44,071 nucleotides of DNA, from assembly GCA_002329325.1 (NCBI GenBank), contig DCTX01000081.1:3569-47639 (forward strand), written 5' to 3'. Made by a program: the position numbers and the translations under genes. Positions 39,140-44,071 of this stretch are shown here, one piece after another (position 1 is the first letter of the stretch; each line of letters starts with the position of its first letter). Origin of the DNA: Anaerolineales bacterium UBA1429. GTDB lineage: Bacteria > Chloroflexota > Anaerolineae > UBA1429. The notes under the pieces are model-generated. The model had not been told where the DNA came from and made no database searches. It was given only the letters and a program-made list of their open reading frames with translations.

Positions 39140-41466
39140 AATGTTTCTCCTGAATCGGCGGATTGACGTCGTTCCGCCGCGGATCGGTCACGATGGCTTT
39201 CGTCCTGGCCAGGCCTGAGCACGTCGCGGGCCTTGCTGGTGCCCGTAGCAGGCCCGATTATGCCGCTTTCCTCCAGGGTGTCAATCAGGCGTGAGGCTCG
39301 CGTATAACCGATGCGCAAGCCGCGCTGCAGGAACGATACCGAGGCCCGCTGCTCGCGGGTCACCAGGTCAATGGCCTGCTGGAGCAGGGGATCCTCGTCC
39401 GACTCGTCCTCCTGCGGGATCTCGGCCTTGGCCCCCGGCCACAGGGGCCTCTGGATGGCTCGTTGGGGGTCCACATGTTCGATGGTCTCTATCGTGGCCT
39501 GGGCCGGGATCTGGCTGCGCCAATGGTTCACGATCCCCTCCAGCTCGCCGTCGGACAGCCAGCAGCCCTGAATGCGCGCCAGCTTGGGCGAATCGGGCGC
39601 CATGTAGAGGCCGTCGCCCTGGCCCAGCAGCTTTTCCGCCCCGGGGGTATCGAGGATGACCCGCGAATCCACCTGCGAGGAGACGAGGAAGCTGAGGCGG
39701 GCCGGGAAGTTGGCCTTGATCAGGCCGGTGACCACGTCCACCGAGGGGCGTTGCGTCGCGATCACCAGGTGGATGCCCGTGGCGCGGGAGAGCTGGGCGA
39801 TGCGGCAGACCAGGCGCTCCACCTCGTCTGGGGCGACCATCATCAGATCGGCCAGCTCGTCGATGAACATGACGATATAAGGGAGCCTGGGCTCGCCCCG
39901 GGCGGGGGCCTTGGCGTTGTAGGTCTGCAGGTTGCGGGCGCCGGCCTCGGCGAACACCTTGTAGCGGCGATCCATCTCGGCGGCCAGCCACTTGAGCACC
40001 CCCACCACCCGGGGAGGATCCACCACCACCGGCGTGATCAGGTGAGGGATGCCGTTATAGTTGGATAGCTCGACACGCTTGGGGTCCACCAGCAGCAGGC
40101 GTAGATCGTCGGGGGTGTTGCGGCAGAGCAGGCAGGCGATCAGCGCGTTGATGCAGACGCTCTTGCCCGAGTTGGTGGCCCCGGCGATGAGCAGATGGGG
40201 CAGCGAGGCCAGATCGTCCACCACCGGCGCTCCGGAGACGTCCCGGCCAAAGCTCACGGCCAGGGGATACTCAGCCAACTCGGCGAACTCTTCGGATTCC
40301 ATGACGCTGCGCAGCCCCACCATGGCCATCTCGCGGTTGGGCACCTCGATGCCGACGATGCCCTTGCCCGGCACCGGCGCCTCGATGCGGATGGGGGCGG
40401 CGGCCAGGGCCAGGGCCAGGTCGTTGGCCAGCGAGGCGATCTTGGCGACCTGGATCTTGACCCGGCGCACCCGGCCTTTGCGATCGCGCCGCTCCACATA
40501 GCCCGGCTCGACGCCGAACTGGGTGACCACGGGACCGGGGTTCACCTCCACCACGGTCACCGGCACCCCCAGGCTGCCGAGGGTCTCCTCGATCAGGCGG
40601 GCCTTCTCGCGGATATCCCGCAGGCTGGTGGGCGGGTCGTCATCCTGGGCCAGCAGCTCCTCGATGGGCGGTAGGAGCCAGCGGTGCGGGCCGGGCGAGA
40701 AGCTTGACGGCAGCGGCACCTCTTCGGCTTCGGGCTCCGGCCTCCCCACGGGGCGGGGCGCGGGCTCCGCCGGCCGCGAGATGATCGGGGAGAGGTCTCT
40801 ATCCTCCGGCAGGAGGCGGGGCAGGGGCTCCTCGGGCGCCAGGGCGCGCTTCTCGGCGCGGCGCTGCTTACGGGCTGCCAGCCAGTCGCCGGCGCGCTGC
40901 CGCCAGAGGGCCACGTCGTTGACGATCTCCTCCAGGGAGAGGTTCAGCAGCAGGGTCGCGCCGATGGCCAGCAGCAGCACAAAGACGACGATGGCCCCGG
41001 CCCAGCCCAGGGTGGTCTCCAGGCTGAGGCTCAGGTAGTAGCCCAGCAGGCCGCCCCCTGCGCCCTGGGACACGGCGGCCTGGCGGTCGGCGTAGAAGTG
41101 GTGGCTAAAGCCCAGGAGCGCCACCAGGAGCAACAGGCTGCCAAGGAGGCGCATCCAGGGCAGGCGCACGGGGGATTCCGTCAGGCGGGTGAGCAGCCAG
41201 AGGGAGAGCAGGGCCAAGAGCAGGGGCACGGCATAGCGACCCCAGCCCAGGGCGCGGGTCAGCAACCCGATCCACCATTGGGTTACGGTGCCCCGGTTGC
41301 CGTCCAGCAGGCTCAGCAGGGTGAACAGGGCGATGCCCAGCAACAACAAGCCGAGCAGCCAGGAGACCTGGGCCGCGCTGATATGGATGCCCCTGGCAGG
41401 GCTACGGCGCGGCTGTCTGGCGCGGCTGCTCGTGCGAGGCCGACGCCTCGTGGTTCTCTTGGTCAT
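39136..41466 (-). CDS. ftsK: DNA translocase FtsK/SpoIIIE
   Basis: This 776-residue membrane-anchored ATPase pumps chromosome ends across the division septum. A basic N-terminus and about four or five membrane helices (residues 30-190) are followed by an acidic/proline linker. The motor has Walker A GATNSGKS and Walker B MFIDELADLMM, with TQRPSVDVVTGLIKANFPAR. The C-terminal gamma winged helix (ASVSFLQRGLRIGYTRASRL) would read the polar DNA sequence. The linker is short compared with E. coli FtsK and closer to SpoIIIE. It has its own extended -10 promoter. Confidence 0.95.
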   Translation of the reverse strand: MTKRTTRRRPRTSSRARQPRRSPARGIHISAAQVSWLLGLLLLGIALFTLLSLLDGNRGTVTQWWIGLLTRALGWGRYAVPLLLALLSLWLLTRLTESPVRLPWMRLLGSLLLLVALLGFSHHFYADRQAAVSQGAGGGLLGYYLSLSLETTLGWAGAIVVFVLLLAIGATLLLNLSLEEIVNDVALWRQRAGDWLAARKQRRAEKRALAPEEPLPRLLPEDRDLSPIISRPAEPAPRPVGRPEPEAEEVPLPSSFSPGPHRWLLPPIEELLAQDDDPPTSLRDIREKARLIEETLGSLGVPVTVVEVNPGPVVTQFGVEPGYVERRDRKGRVRRVKIQVAKIASLANDLALALAAAPIRIEAPVPGKGIVGIEVPNREMAMVGLRSVMESEEFAELAEYPLAVSFGRDVSGAPVVDDLASLPHLLIAGATNSGKSVCINALIACLLCRNTPDDLRLLLVDPKRVELSNYNGIPHLITPVVVDPPRVVGVLKWLAAEMDRRYKVFAEAGARNLQTYNAKAPARGEPRLPYIVMFIDELADLMMVAPDEVERLVCRIAQLSRATGIHLVIATQRPSVDVVTGLIKANFPARLSFLVSSQVDSRVILDTPGAEKLLGQGDGLYMAPDSPKLARIQGCWLSDGELEGIVNHWRSQIPAQATIETIEHVDPQRAIQRPLWPGAKAEIPQEDESDEDPLLQQAIDLVTREQRASVSFLQRGLRIGYTRASRLIDTLEESGIIGPATGTSKARDVLRPGQDESHRDRSAAERRQSADSGETL

Positions 41467-41519
41467 CTTTTGCCTGTCCTGTGTGCGGGAGCCTCCGATG
41501 CATGGGGCCTTCAGGGAGC

Positions 41520-41528
41520 ATTATAGCA
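41520..41528 (-). promoter_or_regulatory. Predicted extended -10 promoter of ftsK
   Basis: TGC-TATAAT (41528 to 41520 on the minus strand) lies 54 bases before the ftsK start, at the end of rnjA. No good -35 was seen 16-18 bp upstream. The extended -10 may be enough. Confidence 0.5.
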
Positions 41529-41540
41529 TGCTTCCGGGCC

Positions 41541-43196
41541 CTACAGCTTGACCAGGATGGGGATCACGATGGGGCGCCGCCCCGTCTCGGCCTGGGCCAG
41601 CCGGCTCAAGGCGGTCTCCAGCCGATTGGTCATCTCGCTGCGGCTGCCGCCCCGCGCCACCACCTGGGCGATCTCCTCGCGGATGCGCCCCGCCAGACCA
41701 TCCGTCTCGGCCTCGTACATAAAGCCCCGGCTCTCGATCTGCGGTTCGCCCATCAAGCCGCCGGTGTAGCGATCCACGACGACGGTGGCGACCAACACGC
41801 CGTTGTGGGCCATGGCGGTGCGCTCCCGCTGGATGGCGTGCTCCAGCTCGGCCACGCCGCTGCCATCCACATAGTAGAGGCCCTTGCCCACGCGCTCCGT
41901 CACCCGGGCGCTGCCCTCACTCAGCTCTAGCACGCTGCCCGTCTCGATGATCAGGACGTTCTCGCGGGGGACGCCGCATTGCACTGCCAGCTTGCCATGC
42001 CACACCAGGTGGCGGTACTCGCCGTGGATCGGGATAAAGTAGCGTGGGCGGATCAGGTTGAGCATCATCTTCTGCTCTTCCTGGCTGGCGTGGCCCGAGA
42101 CGTGCACGTCCAGCACCTCGTCATAGTAGACATCGGCCCCCAGGCGGAAGAGGGCATCCAGAGTGCGGTTGACGAACTCCTCATTGCCGGGGATGGGCGT
42201 CGCCGAGACGATCACCGTGTCGCCCGGGCCCACGCTCACGGGACGATACTGATCCTGCCCCATGCGCACCAGTGCCGAGGCGGGCTCGCCCTGGCTGCCG
42301 GTGCAGACGATGCTGACCTGGTGGGCGGGCAGATGCTCGATCTGATCCACCGGCAACAAGGTCTCCTCATCCACGTCCAGATAGCCCATGTTGCGGGCCA
42401 CCCGCACATTGCGCACCATGCTGCGGCCCACGATGGCCACCCTGCGGCCACAGCGCACCGACGAATCGATCACCTGCTGGATGCGCGAGATGTTGGAGGC
42501 GAACGAAGCCACAATGACGCGGCCGGGCGCGTCGCGGATGATGCGGTTCAGCGTCTCGCCCAGAGCGCTCTCCGAGGGCGTGTAGCCAGGGCGCTCGGCG
42601 TTGGTGCTATCGGAGAGGAGCAGCAAGACGCCCTGACCGCCCAGCTCGGCCAGCTTGGCGAAGTCGGTGCGCCGCCCGTCCACCGGGCTGTGGTCGAACT
42701 TGAAATCGCCCGAGTGCACGATCAGGCCCACCGGCGTATAGATCGCCAGCCCCACGCCATCGGGGATGCTGTGGCTCACGTGAAAGAACTCGATGCGGAA
42801 GGGGCCGATCTCGATCTCGTCGCCGGCGGCGATGGTGCGCATCTCGGCGTGGCGCACCTGGGCCTCGGGCAGCTTGACCTCGATCAGGCCCTGGGTCAGC
42901 GTCGTGGCGTAGACGGGCGCGCTCACCTTCTCCAGCAGGTAGGGCAGGGCGCCGATATGGTCCTCGTGCCCGTGGGTGATGATGATGCCGCGCACACGGT
43001 CGGCGTTCTGATACACATAGGTCATATCGGGCAGGATCACGTCCACGCCCAGCATATCGTTTTCGGGGAACATGAGCCCCGCATCGATGATGATCAGGTC
43101 CTCGCCGTACTCCAGGACCAACATGTTGCGGCCGATCTCACCCAGCCCGCCCAGGGGGATGATGCGTAGTGTGTTGCTAGTCAAAATGGCCCCCAT
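41541..43196 (-). CDS. rnj: Ribonuclease J
   Basis: This 551-residue metallo-beta-lactamase/beta-CASP nuclease matures and degrades RNA by endo- and 5'-3' exonucleolytic action. The zinc motif is H75-G-H77-E-D79-H80. Other conserved parts are VSHSIPDGVGLAI, HSGDFKFD, LLSDSTNAERPG and HVSGHASQEE. The C-terminal domain (from about residue 450) is present. Its start directly abuts the udg stop, so it depends on that gene for translation and transcription. No strong ribosome binding site is seen. Confidence 0.94.
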   Translation of the reverse strand: MGAILTSNTLRIIPLGGLGEIGRNMLVLEYGEDLIIIDAGLMFPENDMLGVDVILPDMTYVYQNADRVRGIIITHGHEDHIGALPYLLEKVSAPVYATTLTQGLIEVKLPEAQVRHAEMRTIAAGDEIEIGPFRIEFFHVSHSIPDGVGLAIYTPVGLIVHSGDFKFDHSPVDGRRTDFAKLAELGGQGVLLLLSDSTNAERPGYTPSESALGETLNRIIRDAPGRVIVASFASNISRIQQVIDSSVRCGRRVAIVGRSMVRNVRVARNMGYLDVDEETLLPVDQIEHLPAHQVSIVCTGSQGEPASALVRMGQDQYRPVSVGPGDTVIVSATPIPGNEEFVNRTLDALFRLGADVYYDEVLDVHVSGHASQEEQKMMLNLIRPRYFIPIHGEYRHLVWHGKLAVQCGVPRENVLIIETGSVLELSEGSARVTERVGKGLYYVDGSGVAELEHAIQRERTAMAHNGVLVATVVVDRYTGGLMGEPQIESRGFMYEAETDGLAGRIREEIAQVVARGGSRSEMTNRLETALSRLAQAETGRRPIVIPILVKL

Positions 43197-43802
43197 TCAG
43201 AAAAGGCTGAGTTGCTCTGGCGGAGCAGCGTGCTGGTCGTCTGCGGTGATATCCTGGATGCCGGAAAGAAGCTCGGGGATCTTGAGGAAATCCTGCTCGA
43301 TCAACGAGCGGTAGCGGGGCTGGTGCAGCGCCGCCGCCGGGTGGAACATGGGCATGTAGACGACGTCGCCGATGCGCTTGGGCTGGCCGTGCACCCGGCT
43401 GATGGAGACGCCCGAGTAGGCCAACTGCATGGAGAAGCGCCCCAGCGTGACGATCACCCTGGGCGCGATCTGGGCGATCTGTCCGTCGAGGTAGGCGCGA
43501 CAGGCCGTGATCTCGTCCGGCTGGGGATCACGGTTGTCGGGCGGGCGGCATTTGACGACGTTGGTGATGAATACCTGCTCGCGGGTGAGGTTGATGGTGG
43601 CGAGCAGGTCCTCGAGAAAGCGCCCCGCCGCGCCCACGAACGGCAGCGCCTGTTGATCTTCGTGAAAGCCGGGGGCCTCGCCGATGAACATGATGCGGGC
43701 GTTGGCGGGGCCGGCCCCGGGCACGGCGTGAGTGCGGGTCCGGCTCAGGCGGCACAGGGTGCACTGGCGGATCCGGGCATGCAACGTTTCCAGTTCGGAC
43801 AT
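43197..43802 (-). CDS. Family 4 uracil-DNA glycosylase
   Basis: This 201-residue Fe-S glycosylase removes uracil from DNA. Cluster cysteines are C14 and C17 (CTLCRL), the Cys in NVVKCRPP and that in ITACRAYL. The active-site motifs are GEAPGFHEDQQALPFVGAAG and MFHPAAALHQ. It ends in QLSLF (residues 197-201), a consensus beta-clamp-binding motif, so it may be tethered to the replisome. I chose ATG 43802 with GGGAGG upstream. It starts the udg-rnj unit. Confidence 0.93.
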   Translation of the reverse strand: MSELETLHARIRQCTLCRLSRTRTHAVPGAGPANARIMFIGEAPGFHEDQQALPFVGAAGRFLEDLLATINLTREQVFITNVVKCRPPDNRDPQPDEITACRAYLDGQIAQIAPRVIVTLGRFSMQLAYSGVSISRVHGQPKRIGDVVYMPMFHPAAALHQPRYRSLIEQDFLKIPELLSGIQDITADDQHAAPPEQLSLF

Positions 43803-43891
43803 AGGCGCGCCTCCCGAGGTCAAGACGGAGCCAGGCGGCCGGACCGTTCTGTAACGGGGGCCGATACCCGGCCATGGAACCTAACCAGGCG

Positions 43892-43920
43892 ATTATACTC
43901 GGCCAGGGCGCGATCGTCTA
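43892..43920 (-). promoter_or_regulatory. Predicted promoter of udg-rnj
   Basis: On the minus strand, TAGACG (43915-43920), a 17-bp spacer and consensus TATAAT (43892-43897). The leader would be about 80 bases. Confidence 0.65.
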
Positions 43921-43922
43921 GC

Positions 43923-43978
43923 CGGCGGGAACGCCCTCACCCCCCTGCCCCCCTCTCCCATATGAATGGGAGAGGGGG
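43923..43978. repeat. Dispersed GC-rich palindromic repeat, copy B
   Basis: A 22-bp unit (43923-43944, containing GGGAACGCCCTCACCCCC) precedes a 13-bp perfect hairpin (43949-43961 with 43966-43978) around ATGA. The 22-bp unit recurs at 44034. No gene is visible between 43803 and the window end. Confidence 0.7.
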
Positions 43979-44033
43979 TGTGGTCGCGCTGACTATGCGT
44001 GACGCGCGTGGGGGAGAGGGCCAGTGCGAGCGG

Positions 44034-44071
44034 CGGCGGGAACGCCCTCACCCCCGCGGGCGTTCCGCCCA
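44034..44071. repeat. Dispersed GC-rich palindromic repeat, copy C (cut by window end)
   Basis: Bases 44034-44055 repeat 43923-43944 exactly. The window ends 16 bases later, so the second half of the element is not visible. Confidence 0.65.

Noticed and set aside
43923..44071. CRISPR array at the window end
   Set aside because: Only two copies of the 22-bp unit are seen, 111 bases apart, with a hairpin inside the interval and no further repeats or cas genes.

Overview
The window is GC-rich, densely coded bacterial chromosome with intergenic gaps below 300 bases, many start/stop overlaps and sigma70-type promoters. The gene set suggests an anaerobic member of the Chloroflexota: a membrane-protein/MutL-like operon, an Hdr-Mvh electron-bifurcation cluster, a tungsten-type aldehyde oxidoreductase, family-4 UDG, RNase J and GatCA-type tRNA amidation. 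The phylum is inferred from protein resemblance recalled from memory, not from a search. I see no phage, insertion sequence or CRISPR array.

Layout. 1-3042 (+): the end of an L-fucose-isomerase-like gene, an FGGY sugar/polyol kinase and an orphan ClpP-like protease, closed by a terminator shared with the converging gene. 3123-9415 (-): a Gfo/Idh/MocA dehydrogenase, a YfhO-like membrane protein and two uncharacterised genes that appear to be read from a tRNA-Val gene (9494-9566). 9675-14089 (-): polA and argS, translationally coupled. 14280-20423 (+): a tight seven-gene operon of unknown function, divergent from polA. It encodes a HEAT-repeat protein, a small protein, three integral or anchored membrane proteins, a zinc-ribbon membrane protein and a MutL/GlmL-like ASKHA protein. 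20582-25271 (+): gatC, gatA, a nucleotidyltransferase, alanine dehydrogenase and a lipoprotein. 25393-26922 (-): murE. 27104-36783 (-): a redox operon running moaD-like, AOR, ferredoxin, hdrA, hdrC-ferredoxin-mvhD fusion, mvhG, mvhA, polyferredoxin. 36959-43802 (-): udg, rnjA, ftsK, a GlcD-type FAD oxidase and rsmG.

Two systems deserve attention. In the redox operon hdrA is interrupted by an in-frame UGA exactly where the family has a cysteine, and a bacterial-SECIS-like hairpin follows it, so it should be read as one 832-residue selenoprotein. The operon has two MvhD modules and a [NiFe] hydrogenase but no HdrB. The AOR with its ferredoxin therefore appears to take the place of the heterodisulfide site, which implies a flavin-based bifurcating complex linking H2, ferredoxin and an aldehyde/acid (or related) couple. 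The second is the 14280-20423 operon, which looks like a conserved membrane complex with a cytoplasmic ATPase-fold partner and no assigned function.

Smaller observations: beta-clamp-binding QLSLF motifs in both PolA and UDG, tandem promoters with a 21-bp-spaced direct repeat upstream of the redox operon, a recurrent extended -10 promoter element, and dispersed GC-rich palindromic repeats.
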